Numbered from the stretch's first letter, positions 9,218 to 18,715 are shown. The stretch: DNA of 64,000 bases from Litchfieldella rifensis (GCF_042646605.1 NZ_JBHRUG010000009.1:124001-188000); one strand, 5' to 3'. Made by a program: numbers and translations. Notes: a model not told the origin generated them from the sequence alone.

Positions 9218-9240
9218 CACTTGATAGACAAGGTCAAGTG
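9218..9240. promoter_or_regulatory. Inverted repeat between bfd and bfr
   Basis: Perfect 7-bp arms (CACTTGA / TCAAGTG) around a 9-base centre, 11 bases after the bfd stop. With no T-run it is not a typical terminator. It could be a hairpin limiting read-through or a dimeric regulator site in front of bfr. Confidence 0.4.
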
Positions 9241-9395
9241 TCAACCTTTCACAGTTGCACTGACGTCTCGCTAACATACTGTCGCGATTGGACTTTTTCT
9301 CCTTTTTTGACAATACTGCGTGGAATGAGGGAGGCTGGGCATATCCGAATGTGCCGGCCGCTTCTTCGCGCCAAAGGTTCCAGGAGGAAAGTTCG

Positions 9396-9872
9396 ATGAA
9401 AGGCGACGCCAAGGTCATTACCCACCTCAACACCGTGCTCGGCAACGAGCTGGTGGCCATCAACCAGTATTTCCTGCATGCCAAGATGTATAAGGACTGG
9501 GGCCTGGCGGCACTGGCGAAATGGGAATACGACGAATCCATCGAGGAAATGAAACACGCCGATGTCCTGATCGAGCGTATCCTGTTCCTCGAGGGCGTGC
9601 CCAACCTGCAGGATCTCGGCAAGTTGCGTATCGGTGAGAATACGCGCGAGATGCTCGAATGCGATCTGGCCCTGGAACACCAGGGACGCAACGACCTGAT
9701 CGACGCCATTACCTACTGCGAGCAGATCAAGGACTATGTCAGCCGCGATCTTTTCAATTGCATCCTCGACGACGAAGAAGAGCATATCGACCATCTCGAG
9801 ACCGAGCTGGGCCTGATCGACAAGGTGGGCATCGAGAACTACCTGCAGAAGCAGATGCACGAACCAGGCTGA
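9396..9872 (+). CDS. bfr: Bacterioferritin
   Basis: A 158-residue 24-mer iron-storage ferritin with haem. The ferroxidase ligands E18, E51 and H54 are at canonical positions, as is M52, the axial haem ligand shared by two subunits. The later ligands (E94 and the E127/H130 pair in DDEEEHIDHL) are also seen. ATG 9396 follows a strong ribosome site AGGAGGAA (9382-9389). Confidence 0.97.
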   Translation: MKGDAKVITHLNTVLGNELVAINQYFLHAKMYKDWGLAALAKWEYDESIEEMKHADVLIERILFLEGVPNLQDLGKLRIGENTREMLECDLALEHQGRNDLIDAITYCEQIKDYVSRDLFNCILDDEEEHIDHLETELGLIDKVGIENYLQKQMHEPG

Positions 9873-9891
9873 TGACCGTGCCGGGACGCTC

Positions 9892-10980
9892 ATGGATGAC
9901 GCGCCGTTACCTCGCCTCGAAGTCGATCGGTCGCAACTGCATCCAGTGGGTGACTGGACGACGCTGAAGCTCGCCAGCGTGGCGGATGAGGTGCTGTCGC
10001 TGAGTGGACGCGGCCCCTGGCAGCTCGATGCTCGGTCACTGGGGCGTCTGGATAGCAATGGCGCACGCTTGCTGGCGATGTTGAGCGATGGCCAGGTGCC
10101 CCGGCATCTGGCGCCCCAGTGGCAGCCATTGTTCGAGCTGGTGGTGGCGTCGCTGGAGGCGTCGCGGTCACAAGCCCTGCCCCGCGAGTCGTGGCTGGCG
10201 CGCCTCGGACGCCATGCCGTGACCTCCTTGAGTCAGCTCGATCATTTGCTTGCCACCCTCGGCCAACTGACCCTGGCCGGGTTGCGCGTGTTCGCCAGCC
10301 CCGCTCGCTTGCGACTGCGTGAAACCCTCAACGTGCTGACCGCCAGCGGTGCCATGGCGGTACCGATCATCGCCTTGCTGGCCTTCCTGTTGGGTGCGGT
10401 GCTGGCCTATCAGGGCGGCATCCAGTTGCGCAATTACGGGGTCAATGTCTTCATCGTCGAACTGGTCACCATCACGCTGTTCCGTGAGTTCGGTCCGCTG
10501 ATCACGGCGATCATCGTCGCGGGGCGTTCCGGCGCGGCCTTCACCGCCGAACTGGCGACCATGCGTGGCAACCGTGAGATCGATGCACTGATAACACTGG
10601 GCATGTCGCCGGTGGAGCGGCTGATGCTGCCCAAGTTGCTGGGCCTGGTATTGGCCATGCCGCTGCTGACGGTACTGGCCAATGTCAGCGGGTTACTGGG
10701 GGGCATGGTGGTGGCCGACACACTGCTCGATGTCGGGTTCGAGACGTTCTACACGCGGATTCCCGAGAACGTGGCCCCTCACCACTTCTGGATCGGCATC
10801 GGCAAGTCGCTGGTGTTCGCCGTGGTCATCGCCCTCGTGGGTTGCAGTGAAGGGATGCGCGCGCGCGGCGATGCCGAGAGCATCGGACGCAATACCACCG
10901 CCAGCGTGGTGCAGTCGATCTTCTGGGTGATCGTGCTCGATGCGCTGTTCTCGGTCGTCTTCAACCTGATGGGCTGGTGA
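9892..10980 (+). CDS. Mce/Mla-type ABC transporter permease with N-terminal STAS-like region
   Basis: A 362-residue MlaE-family permease. Residues about 105-362 carry the membrane core, with the family's conserved motifs LVTITLFREFGPLITAI and GRSGAAFTAELATMRGNREIDAL. The first ~100 residues are soluble and resemble a STAS (MlaB-like) module, here fused instead of encoded separately. It begins a four-gene set (permease, ATPase, MCE protein, lipoprotein) probably moving phospholipids or hydrophobic molecules between the membranes. This differs from canonical mlaFEDCB, which has separate mlaB and mlaC. Confidence 0.88.
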   Translation: MDDAPLPRLEVDRSQLHPVGDWTTLKLASVADEVLSLSGRGPWQLDARSLGRLDSNGARLLAMLSDGQVPRHLAPQWQPLFELVVASLEASRSQALPRESWLARLGRHAVTSLSQLDHLLATLGQLTLAGLRVFASPARLRLRETLNVLTASGAMAVPIIALLAFLLGAVLAYQGGIQLRNYGVNVFIVELVTITLFREFGPLITAIIVAGRSGAAFTAELATMRGNREIDALITLGMSPVERLMLPKLLGLVLAMPLLTVLANVSGLLGGMVVADTLLDVGFETFYTRIPENVAPHHFWIGIGKSLVFAVVIALVGCSEGMRARGDAESIGRNTTASVVQSIFWVIVLDALFSVVFNLMGW

Positions 10981-10984
10981 CGAT

Positions 10985-11761
10985 ATGTCGATGCCGGTAC
11001 GCCTCGAAGGGCTTGAAACCCGCTTCGGTCAGCAGCGGGTACACCATGGCCTCGATCTCGAGGTGCGCCGGGGCGAGGCACTGGGCATCGTGGGCGGTAG
11101 CGGCAGTGGCAAGTCGGTATTGCTGTCGGTGATCGCTCTGCTCAAGACGCCTAGTGCCGGCCAGTTGATGCTCTTCGGCGAGCCCGTGGATACGCGCATG
11201 ACGGAGACCTCGCTGATCCCGTTGCGACGTCGCATTGGGGTGATGTTCCAGCATGGGGCGCTGTTTTCCTCGCTCACCGTGCTCGAGAACGTGATGCTAC
11301 CCTTGCGGGAGCATACCCGCTTGCCGCTGGTGCTGGTCGAGGAGTTCGCGCGGCTGAAGATCGCCCTGGTCGGGCTGCCGGTGGAGGCGGCGGGACGCTA
11401 TCCGCGTGAGCTCTCCGGGGGCATGTTGAAGCGAGCGGGCGTGGCGCGGGCGCTGGCCCTGGATCCTGAGCTGTTGCTGCTCGACGAGCCTAGTGCCGGC
11501 CTCGATCCGGTCAGTGCCGCCGAGGTGGACGGCCTGCTCGATACCCTGCACAAGGCGCTGGGGTTGACCATGCTGCTGGTGACCCATGACCTGGATTCAC
11601 TGTTCACGGTCACCGATCGTGTGGCTTTTCTGGGTGAGGGACGGTTGATGGCGGTGGCCCCGGCCAGTGAACTCGCCGACAGCGAGGTGCCCATGGTCGC
11701 GCGTTATTTCGGCAATGCCCGGGCCCGACGCTTCCTGGGCGACCCTCAGGGAGGGCCGTGA
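10985..11761 (+). CDS. ABC transporter ATP-binding protein, MlaF-like
   Basis: A 258-residue ATPase: Walker A GGSGSGKS at about residues 37-44, the ABC signature as LSGGMLKRAGVARALALDPE (the Mla/Mce variant LSGGM), Walker B LLLLDEPSAGLDP, and the switch His in LLVTHDLDSL. It powers the adjacent permease. Its stop overlaps the start of the MCE gene by one base. Confidence 0.93.
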   Translation: MSMPVRLEGLETRFGQQRVHHGLDLEVRRGEALGIVGGSGSGKSVLLSVIALLKTPSAGQLMLFGEPVDTRMTETSLIPLRRRIGVMFQHGALFSSLTVLENVMLPLREHTRLPLVLVEEFARLKIALVGLPVEAAGRYPRELSGGMLKRAGVARALALDPELLLLDEPSAGLDPVSAAEVDGLLDTLHKALGLTMLLVTHDLDSLFTVTDRVAFLGEGRLMAVAPASELADSEVPMVARYFGNARARRFLGDPQGGP

Positions 11762-12684
11762 TGCAGACGAGAGTCAACTATTCCCTGGTGGGTGTTTTCG
11801 TGGTCGGCCTGGGAGGTTTGCTGGTGCTGGTCGCCGTGTGGCTTGGCGGCGACCTGGAGCAAAGCGACTACCTGCCCTATCGCGTTCATGTCGTCGGCGA
11901 GTCGGTCGGTGGACTGTCGGAGCGTGCCACCGTGACCTATCGGGGCGTGGAGGTCGGCTTCGTCGAGCGGGTGGCGTTGAGCGAGGACCTGGAACGTGTC
12001 GAGCTGACCCTGCGCATCTCGCCGAATCACCCGTTGCGCGAGGGGACTACGGCCACGCTGCGCACCCGGGGGTTGACCGGTACCACCTCCGTGGAACTCT
12101 CCGGAGGGACGGGCAAAGTGTTGCCCCATGACGAGGAACGCCCCCCGCTGCTCGAGTATCAACACTCCCGTCTGGCCCAGCTCGACCAGGCGCTGGGCGA
12201 GGTGCTCGATCGCGTCGATGTGATCGCCGAGCGCGTGGTGGTGATCAGTACCCGCATCGAGGACATGCTCGACGACGAGAACCGCGACTCGGTCAACCGG
12301 CTGCTGGCCAGCGTCAGCGAGAGCGCCGAACGGGTCGAACGCCTGCTGGATGATGAGAATATCGACAACCTCAGTGCCACCCTGGCCAACCTCGAAGCCT
12401 TGACGGCGCGCCTGGAACGGCTGACCGGCAACGCCACCGGTGAGATCGAGAGCCTGGGCCGCCAGGGGCGGGACATTCTGAGACAAATCCAACAGTTGCT
12501 GTCTTCGCTGAGCGCCGATGCCAGTGAAACGCTCGATCGTACCGAACGCGAGACTCGCCAGTCATTGTCACAGCTCGACCAGTTGGTCGAGCAACTCGAG
12601 GAACTGGCGCGAGAGTTCGAACAGGATCCTCGCCAACTGCTGTTCGGACCCGAACAGCACCCACCCGGCCCCGGTGAGCGTTGA
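11761..12684 (+). CDS. MCE-domain protein (MlaD/PqiB-like substrate-binding component)
   Basis: A 307-residue protein with one N-terminal membrane anchor (LVGVFVVGLGGLLVLVAVWL) and a single MCE domain following it (YRVHVVGESVGGLSERATVTYRGVEVG...). A long heptad-rich C-terminus (about residues 140-290) probably forms coiled coils. MCE domains assemble into hexameric rings carrying lipids across the periplasm. ATG 11761 is chosen; GTG 11758 is the alternative. Confidence 0.9.
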   Translation: MQTRVNYSLVGVFVVGLGGLLVLVAVWLGGDLEQSDYLPYRVHVVGESVGGLSERATVTYRGVEVGFVERVALSEDLERVELTLRISPNHPLREGTTATLRTRGLTGTTSVELSGGTGKVLPHDEERPPLLEYQHSRLAQLDQALGEVLDRVDVIAERVVVISTRIEDMLDDENRDSVNRLLASVSESAERVERLLDDENIDNLSATLANLEALTARLERLTGNATGEIESLGRQGRDILRQIQQLLSSLSADASETLDRTERETRQSLSQLDQLVEQLEELAREFEQDPRQLLFGPEQHPPGPGER

Positions 12685-12703
12685 CGACCACAAGGAGGTG
12701 AGC

Positions 12704-13294
12704 ATGAGGAGGCTGGCGCCTGTTCTCGTGATGGGAACGCTACTCGCTCTGAGCCTGGCGGGATGTGCCAATGGCCTGGTTCGCCAGGCCCCCACGCCAC
12801 TCCACCTGGAGACGCCCCGGCCGCCACACCAGCCCCTTATGCTCGATGCCTTGGGCATCGCCGAGGTGCGGCTGGCCGCCAACCTCAGCGAGCACGATAT
12901 CCTCTACAGCGAGCGGGACCGACAGTGGCGGCCTTACACGCAAGCGCAGTGGAGGGCCTCGCTGTCCCCCCAATTGCATGACCTGTTGATGGACTACCTG
13001 TCACAGAGCGGTGCCGTGGAAGTGGTTCACGATGGGAGCGTGGAGTCGAACTGGCTTCTGGAGTTGGTGGTCGTGGAATGGCTGCACGACTACCGTGCCG
13101 CTCAGCCGCGGGCGCGGATCGTGCTGCGCACCACCCTGCATGATGGCGATCGGGTCGTCGATCAATGGCGCTGGAGCGGCGAACGGGTCTTCGCCCCGGC
13201 CGGTGCCGAAGCCGGAGTGGCCATGCAGCAGCGACTTCTCGGCGACTATCTCGACGATCTGCTGCAGCACCTGTCACGAGCGGTGGCGCGCTGA
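12704..13294 (+). CDS. ABC-type transport auxiliary lipoprotein (PqiC-like)
   Basis: A 196-residue predicted lipoprotein: MRRLAPVLVMGTLLALSLAGC gives a clear lipobox (LAGC). The pattern LMLDALGIAEVRLAANLSEHDILYSERDRQW matches the auxiliary-lipoprotein family that accompanies Pqi and Mce transporters. It probably sits on the inner leaflet of the outer membrane as the outer partner of the MCE ring. The strong ribosome site AAGGAGGTG (12692-12700) fixes ATG 12704. Confidence 0.85.
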   Translation: MRRLAPVLVMGTLLALSLAGCANGLVRQAPTPLHLETPRPPHQPLMLDALGIAEVRLAANLSEHDILYSERDRQWRPYTQAQWRASLSPQLHDLLMDYLSQSGAVEVVHDGSVESNWLLELVVVEWLHDYRAAQPRARIVLRTTLHDGDRVVDQWRWSGERVFAPAGAEAGVAMQQRLLGDYLDDLLQHLSRAVAR

Positions 13295-13336
13295 AGCGTC
13301 GAGGTCCTGCCGGCTTGGTCGTGGCGCAGCATCTGG

Positions 13337-13567
13337 CTAGAACGCCTTCTCGAGGGCGAAGCGTGGCACCGGTTCGCCCAGGACCTCGACGGTTTCGCAG
13401 AACATCTCCAGAGGCCTGACCCACAAGCCGTAGTCGCCATACAGCGCACGGTAGACGACCATGGCCTCTTCGGTCTCGCTGTGATGGGCCACGCCCAGGA
13501 CCTCGTAACGTGCGCCCTTGTAGTGCACATAGATACCGGGTACCGGCTGGGTTGGCTCATGGCTCAT
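13337..13567 (-). CDS. DUF1653 family protein
   Basis: A 76-residue protein starting MSHEPTQPVPGIYVHYKGARYEVLG, with the DUF1653 pattern HYKGxxYEVLGVAHHSETEE and MVVYRALYGDYGLWVRPLEMF. Function is unknown. Its start overlaps the end of tcdA by 11 bases, so the two are probably co-translated. Confidence 0.85.
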   Translation of the reverse strand: MSHEPTQPVPGIYVHYKGARYEVLGVAHHSETEEAMVVYRALYGDYGLWVRPLEMFCETVEVLGEPVPRFALEKAF

Positions 13568-14447
13568 CGTGGCTCTCCTGTGGCGGTGGCAATGCGGCTC
13601 GCCGGGCCAGGCGCGCCATGACCCGTGCCGCGGCGGTGAAGCCGAAACTGCCGGTGACGAAGGTGGCGGCACCGAAACCGCTGGCACAGTCGAGGCGGGT
13701 GACCGAGCCGTTGCCGGGCTTCTGCAGGCACACTTCGCCATCGTTGCCAGGGTAGACCAGTTGTTCGTCGGAGTAGACGCACTCGACGCTGAAGCGGCGC
13801 TTGGGGTTGCGCGAGAAGCCGTAGTCCCGCCGTAGCTTCGCACGTACCTTGGCCAGCAGGGGGTCGTGCTCGGTACGCGCCAGGTCGGCGACGCGGATGC
13901 GCGTGGGGTCGGTCTGGCCACCGGCGGCACCGGTCACGGTGATCGCCAGCTTGGCCCGCTTGCACCAGGCGATCAGCGCCGCCTTGGCCACCACGCTGTC
14001 GATGGCGTCGACCACATGATCGGCATCCGTCGGGAGGCGGTTGGCCAGGTTGGTCGGTGTGACGAAGGCGGTATCGGCGATCACCTCGATGCCTGGGTAG
14101 ATGGCGCGACAGCGTGCGGCCAATACCTCGACCTTGGGGTGGCCGATGGTCCCCTCCAGGGCATGCAGTTGGCGATTGACGTTGGACACGCAGACGTCGT
14201 CGAGATCGATCAGGGTCAATTTGCCGATCCCGGCACGGGCCAGGGCCTCCACCGTCCAGCTACCCACGCCGCCGACGCCGACCACCACCACATGGGCGCG
14301 GCGGAAAACCTCGGCAGCGCGGTTGCCATACAGACGACGGATACCGCCGAAACGGAAATCGTAGTCGTCGTCAGGGAGGTCGGCGTACGGGTGGCTGTCG
14401 CGAGCGTGCTCGTCTTGTGCCACCGGGGCATTGTCATGTGCGGGCAC
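13557..14447 (-). CDS. tcdA: tRNA threonylcarbamoyladenosine dehydratase
   Basis: A 296-residue E1-like ATP-dependent enzyme that converts t6A37 of tRNA to cyclic ct6A. The ThiF/E1 nucleotide-binding fold is seen in VVVVGVGGVGSWTVEALARAGIG and TLIDLDDVCVSNVNRQ, followed by the family block KRRFSVECVYSDE. The start is GTG 14447, with about 20 less conserved residues before the core. It overlaps the end of truC. Confidence 0.93.
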   Translation of the reverse strand: MPAHDNAPVAQDEHARDSHPYADLPDDDYDFRFGGIRRLYGNRAAEVFRRAHVVVVGVGGVGSWTVEALARAGIGKLTLIDLDDVCVSNVNRQLHALEGTIGHPKVEVLAARCRAIYPGIEVIADTAFVTPTNLANRLPTDADHVVDAIDSVVAKAALIAWCKRAKLAITVTGAAGGQTDPTRIRVADLARTEHDPLLAKVRAKLRRDYGFSRNPKRRFSVECVYSDEQLVYPGNDGEVCLQKPGNGSVTRLDCASGFGAATFVTGSFGFTAAARVMARLARRAALPPPQESHDEP

Positions 14448-15234
14448 AGGCTACCTCGTCGTCTTCCCAGCGGATGGCGGCAGAGGGGACATGACCCGCC
14501 CAGCCGAAACGTTCGAACAGCTTGCTCATGTCGCCGTCGAGCGTGGCACTCAGGTGCAGTCGTGCTCGCTTGACCGGATGATGGAACGATAGGCCGACGG
14601 CAGCCAGCAATAGCCTAGGGCAGTCAAGCCGCTCGCGAAAGAAGCGGTTGTGGTTGCCCTTGCCATGCTTGGCATCGCCGATGATCGGATAGCCGCGACG
14701 CGACAGGTGGCGACGAATCTGATGGCGGCGACCGGTCAGCGGCCGCGCTTCCATCAACGAATAGCGTGCCTGGGGGTAGCGGTCCACCTGCACCGGTAAC
14801 TCGACACTGTCCAGCCGGCGAATCTCGGTAACCGCCGCCATGGCCGGCATCTCGGCCTTGGGGCGGCTGCCGTCCTCCTCGCGCAGGGCGTAGTCCAGGC
14901 GGTCGCGTTCCGGTCCCAGGCCGCGCACCACCGCCAGGTAACGCTTTTCCACGCGGTGTTCGCAAAAGGCCTCGCTCAGGCGGGCGGCGATCTGGGGAGA
15001 AAGCGCGAACAGCAGCAGTCCCGAGGTCGGCCGGTCGAGGCGATGCACGGGATACACGCGCTGACCCAACTGGTCGCGCAGCGTCTGCACCACGAAACGG
15101 GTCTCGCCGTGGGCCAGGGGCGAGCGATGGACCAGCATCCCGGCAGGCTTGTTCACCGCGACCAGGTCCTCGTCGCGATAGACGATCGGTAGGACCGCTT
15201 TCGAGGGGGTCGCTTCCGACAGACTCTCGGCCAT
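14434..15234 (-). CDS. truC: tRNA pseudouridine(65) synthase
   Basis: A 266-residue RluA-family pseudouridine synthase. The catalytic motif HRLDRPTSGLLLFA contains the nucleophilic Asp, and NKPAGMLVHRSPLA near the N-terminus is characteristic of TruC. Later blocks TGRRHQIRRHLSRRGYPIIGD and HHPV complete the fold. It modifies U65 of some tRNAs. The long KAEMPAMAAVTE stretch and C-terminal FGWAGHVP agree with TruC over RluA. ATG 15234 is used; GTG 15240 is possible. Confidence 0.9.
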   Translation of the reverse strand: MAESLSEATPSKAVLPIVYRDEDLVAVNKPAGMLVHRSPLAHGETRFVVQTLRDQLGQRVYPVHRLDRPTSGLLLFALSPQIAARLSEAFCEHRVEKRYLAVVRGLGPERDRLDYALREEDGSRPKAEMPAMAAVTEIRRLDSVELPVQVDRYPQARYSLMEARPLTGRRHQIRRHLSRRGYPIIGDAKHGKGNHNRFFRERLDCPRLLLAAVGLSFHHPVKRARLHLSATLDGDMSKLFERFGWAGHVPSAAIRWEDDEVACART

Positions 15235-15362
15235 GGGCACTTCAACGTCGAAAAGGGGCGCCTATTGTCGCTTCGCAAGGAAAGGATGTCACTCGATTGT
15301 CGGCAACGCCTAATATCTTCGGCTATAGTGTTGCGCCATTATGTCCTGTCGGGAAGCTTGCG

Positions 15363-16847
15363 ATGTCTTTGGTCATACAGGTGCAGGCTCGTCGCCATCT
15401 GCTGGAATGGGCGGCGGTGCTCAAGGTCTTGTCCGTGTTGTGGCTGGTATTGGCCACCTTCATGGCCGCGCCGTTGTTGGTATTGTTGTTCGAACGCGAC
15501 CCCGATGCTCTCGCCTTCGGCCTGTCGATACTCATCATACTGGCGGCCGCGGTGAGTGTCTGGTTGACGACATGGCGTGTGTCCCTCGAACTCAAGCCGC
15601 GCCAGATGTTTCTTCTGACCACCTTCAGTTGGGTCACCATCAGTGGCTTCGCCAGCCTGCCACTGGCCCTGGGCGCCCCGCAGCTTTCCTTGACCAATGC
15701 GGTCTTCGAGTCCGTCTCGGCGATCACCACCACCGGCTCCACCATCCTGATGGGAATCGAGGATCTGTCCGATGGGCTGAAGCTGTGGCGTGGCATCATG
15801 CAGTGGCTGGGCGGCATCGGCATCATCGTCATGGGCATCGCCATCCTGCCGTTCCTCAAGGTGGGGGGGATGCGACTGTTCCATACCGAATCCTCCGACT
15901 GGTCGGACAAGGTCATGCCGCGCACCGGGGGCATCGCCAAGGCCACTCTGTCGATCTATGTCGGTTTCACGCTGATCGCCATGCTGAGCTACTGGGTGGG
16001 AGGCATGACGCTGCTCGATGCCATTGTTCATGCCATGACCTCGCTAGCCACCGGGGGCTTCGCGAATAGCGATGCCTCGTTCGGCGCTTATGCCGACCAA
16101 CCGCATCTGCTGTGGCTGGGCTCGCTGTTCATGTTGGCCGGCGCCTTGCCCTTCGTGCTGTATATCCGCTTTGTGCGCGGCGCTCGCCTGGCGCTGTGGC
16201 ATGACGAGCAGGTGCGTGGCCTGCTGGGGCTGCTGGGCGTGGTGATCGCGGGGCTCGCCGCCTATCGGATCGGGCTGGGCACCGCGCCCTTCGAGGCGGT
16301 GACCCATGCGACGTTCAACGTGGTCTCGGTGGTGACCACCACCGGCTATGCCTCGGACGATTACAGCCAGTGGGGGCCGTTGGCCGTGGTGGCTTTCTTC
16401 TACCTGACCTTCGTCGGTGGCTGCAGTGGCTCGACCAGTGGCGGCATGAAGATCTTTCGCTTCCAGGTCGCCGCGGAGATGCTCAAGAGCCAGTTGCGCC
16501 TGCTGATCCACGCCAGTGGCGTGTTTTCCTCGCGCTACAATGGCATGCCATTGACCGATGATATTTCCCGCGGTGTGGTGGCGTTCTCGTTCTTCTTCTT
16601 CCTGACCATCGCCGGCCTGGCCCTGGGGTTGGCGCTATTGGGGCTCGACATCGTCACGGCGCTGTCCGGCGCCGCCACCGCGGTGGCCAATGTCGGTCCG
16701 GGGCTCGGTGACACCATCGGGCCATCGGGCAATTTCGCGCCCTTGCCCGATGCCGCCAAATGGCTGCTGTGTCTCGGCATGTTGCTGGGGCGCCTGGAAA
16801 TTCTCACCGTGCTGGTGCTGCTGACGCCGATGTTCTGGCGCAAGTGA
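15363..16847 (+). CDS. trkI: TrkH-family potassium uptake protein, TrkI-like
   Basis: A 494-residue K+ translocating subunit with the four-fold M1-P-M2 plan. Selectivity-filter segments are visible as TTTGSTILMG, TSLATGGFANSD, TTTGYASDD and AVANVGPGLG. It is not next to trkA, unlike the copy at 21021-22469. In Halomonas elongata the lone paralogue is TrkI, hence the symbol, given by analogy. Potassium uptake is central to osmoadaptation in halophiles. It probably works with the TrkA encoded 6 kb away. Confidence 0.88.
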   Translation: MSLVIQVQARRHLLEWAAVLKVLSVLWLVLATFMAAPLLVLLFERDPDALAFGLSILIILAAAVSVWLTTWRVSLELKPRQMFLLTTFSWVTISGFASLPLALGAPQLSLTNAVFESVSAITTTGSTILMGIEDLSDGLKLWRGIMQWLGGIGIIVMGIAILPFLKVGGMRLFHTESSDWSDKVMPRTGGIAKATLSIYVGFTLIAMLSYWVGGMTLLDAIVHAMTSLATGGFANSDASFGAYADQPHLLWLGSLFMLAGALPFVLYIRFVRGARLALWHDEQVRGLLGLLGVVIAGLAAYRIGLGTAPFEAVTHATFNVVSVVTTTGYASDDYSQWGPLAVVAFFYLTFVGGCSGSTSGGMKIFRFQVAAEMLKSQLRLLIHASGVFSSRYNGMPLTDDISRGVVAFSFFFFLTIAGLALGLALLGLDIVTALSGAATAVANVGPGLGDTIGPSGNFAPLPDAAKWLLCLGMLLGRLEILTVLVLLTPMFWRK

Positions 16848-16960
16848 GTCATGACCGCGGCTCGCGTTGTCGTAGCACTACAGCCACCTCCACCATGGTC
16901 GCCTCGCCTTGCGCAGCACAATCGTCGATGCTATCAGGCTGACGTCGCCCGGAGTTTGCC

Positions 16961-18715
16961 ATGAAACTGTCCGCTGCCTATCGCCTCGCCGCCACCATCC
17001 TGCATGGCTTCGACGAGTATCGCTCGCGTTTCAAGCAGATCACCGCGGATGCCAGGCGCCGTTTCCGCGACGCCGCCTGGCGAGAAGCCCAGCAGGCCTC
17101 GGCCGAGCGCATCGACCTCTATGACGAGAAGGTCGAGGAAACCCTGGATCGCCTGCAGCGGACCTTCGAGGAAGAGGAACTGACCAACTGTGAATGCTGG
17201 CGTGAGGCCAAGACCCACTACGCGGAGCTGATCGCCCAGCGTCTCGATTACGAACTGGCCGAGACCTTCTTCAACTCGCTGTTCTGCTCGATCTTCCATC
17301 ACCGCCATATTCGCAACGACTGGGTGTTCGTCTACAGCTCCCGCAGTGCCGCCGCCCATCATTCCGGCATTACCCTGACACGCACCCGGCGCGTGGAGGG
17401 CGACTGGGTCGGGGCACTGCGTTGGGCCCTTGCCGAGGCGCCGTTGGATACCCCCTTCGAGGATCTCGAACGCGATACCCGTTTGGGTGCGAACTTCCTC
17501 GACGATCACCTGCCGGCGGCGATCCTCGACGCTGACGACGCCGAGGTCGAGCTGCTCAAGAGCGTGTTCTATCGCAACAAGGGCGCCTATCTGGTGGGTC
17601 GCATTCGCGGCGCGGGGGAGCAGGTGCCGCTGGTACTGCCGGTGCTACACGGCGAGCACCAGGCAGCCAGCGAGGGCCTGCACCTGGATACGCTGATCAT
17701 CGAACCGCAGGAGGTCTCGATCATCTTCTCCTTCACCCGTGCCTATTTCCAGGTGGACGCTCAGGTGCCCGGTGAATTCGTCGACTTCCTGCAGGAGCTG
17801 ATGCCCGACAAGCCCGAGGGCGAGCTGTATTCGGCCATCGGTTTCTACAAGCACGGCAAGACCGAGTTCTTCCGTGGCCTCAACCGCCAGGTGGCCAAGC
17901 GTGAGGACAAGTTCATCATCGCCCCCGGGGTTCGTGGCATGGTCATGGCGGTGTTCGTGCTGCCGTCCTACCGCACGGTGTTCAAGATCATCAAGGATCG
18001 CTTCGATCCGACCAAGGACATGAGCCGCGACAACGTGCGTGAGAAGTACTATCTGGTCAAGCGCCACGACCGCGTAGGACGTATGGCCGATACCCAGGAG
18101 TTTTCCAATTTCATCGCCAGGGCCGATCACTTCGCGCCCGAGTGTCTCGAGGAGTTGCTCGAGGTGGCGCCCTCCACGGTGCAACTCCGCGATGACAAGG
18201 TGATCATCAAGCACTGTTATACCGAGCGCATGATGACGCCGCTGAATCTCTATCTCGAGCAGTGCGACGAGCAGGAAACCCACGCGGTCCTGAAAGACTA
18301 CGGCAACGCCATCAAGCAGCTCGCCGCTGCCAATATCTTTCCCGGCGACATGCTGCTCAAGAACTTCGGCGTGACCCGCCACGGCCGGGTGGTGTTCTAC
18401 GATTATGACGAGATCTGCTACCTGACCGAGTGCAACTTCCGCAAGATTCCCGAACCCATGTATCCCGAGCAGGAACTGGCCGACGAACCCTGGTACTCGG
18501 TGGGGCCCAATGATATTTTTCCCGAGGAATTCGGCCCCTTCCTGTTCGCTGACCGCAGGTTGCGACAGCTGTTCTATGAACTGCACCCGGAACTGTTCGA
18601 TGCCGACTACTGGCAGGGGCTGAAGCAGGCCATCCTCGACGGGCGTGTCATCGATGTCTATCCGTATCGCAACAAGCAGCGTTTCGTCACCGACGGCCAT
18701 TCGCTGATCTATTGA
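16961..18715 (+). CDS. aceK: Isocitrate dehydrogenase kinase/phosphatase
   Basis: A 584-residue bifunctional enzyme that phosphorylates and reactivates isocitrate dehydrogenase, switching carbon between the TCA cycle and glyoxylate shunt. The ATP-binding region reads APGVRGMVMAVFVLPSY followed by the catalytic-lysine segment TVFKIIKDRF. The C-terminal kinase block has NIFPGDMLLKNFGVTRHGRVVFYDYDE with the catalytic and metal Asp residues. Length is normal. It is not next to aceBA in this window, so it is a stand-alone gene here. Confidence 0.96.
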   Translation: MKLSAAYRLAATILHGFDEYRSRFKQITADARRRFRDAAWREAQQASAERIDLYDEKVEETLDRLQRTFEEEELTNCECWREAKTHYAELIAQRLDYELAETFFNSLFCSIFHHRHIRNDWVFVYSSRSAAAHHSGITLTRTRRVEGDWVGALRWALAEAPLDTPFEDLERDTRLGANFLDDHLPAAILDADDAEVELLKSVFYRNKGAYLVGRIRGAGEQVPLVLPVLHGEHQAASEGLHLDTLIIEPQEVSIIFSFTRAYFQVDAQVPGEFVDFLQELMPDKPEGELYSAIGFYKHGKTEFFRGLNRQVAKREDKFIIAPGVRGMVMAVFVLPSYRTVFKIIKDRFDPTKDMSRDNVREKYYLVKRHDRVGRMADTQEFSNFIARADHFAPECLEELLEVAPSTVQLRDDKVIIKHCYTERMMTPLNLYLEQCDEQETHAVLKDYGNAIKQLAAANIFPGDMLLKNFGVTRHGRVVFYDYDEICYLTECNFRKIPEPMYPEQELADEPWYSVGPNDIFPEEFGPFLFADRRLRQLFYELHPELFDADYWQGLKQAILDGRVIDVYPYRNKQRFVTDGHSLIY

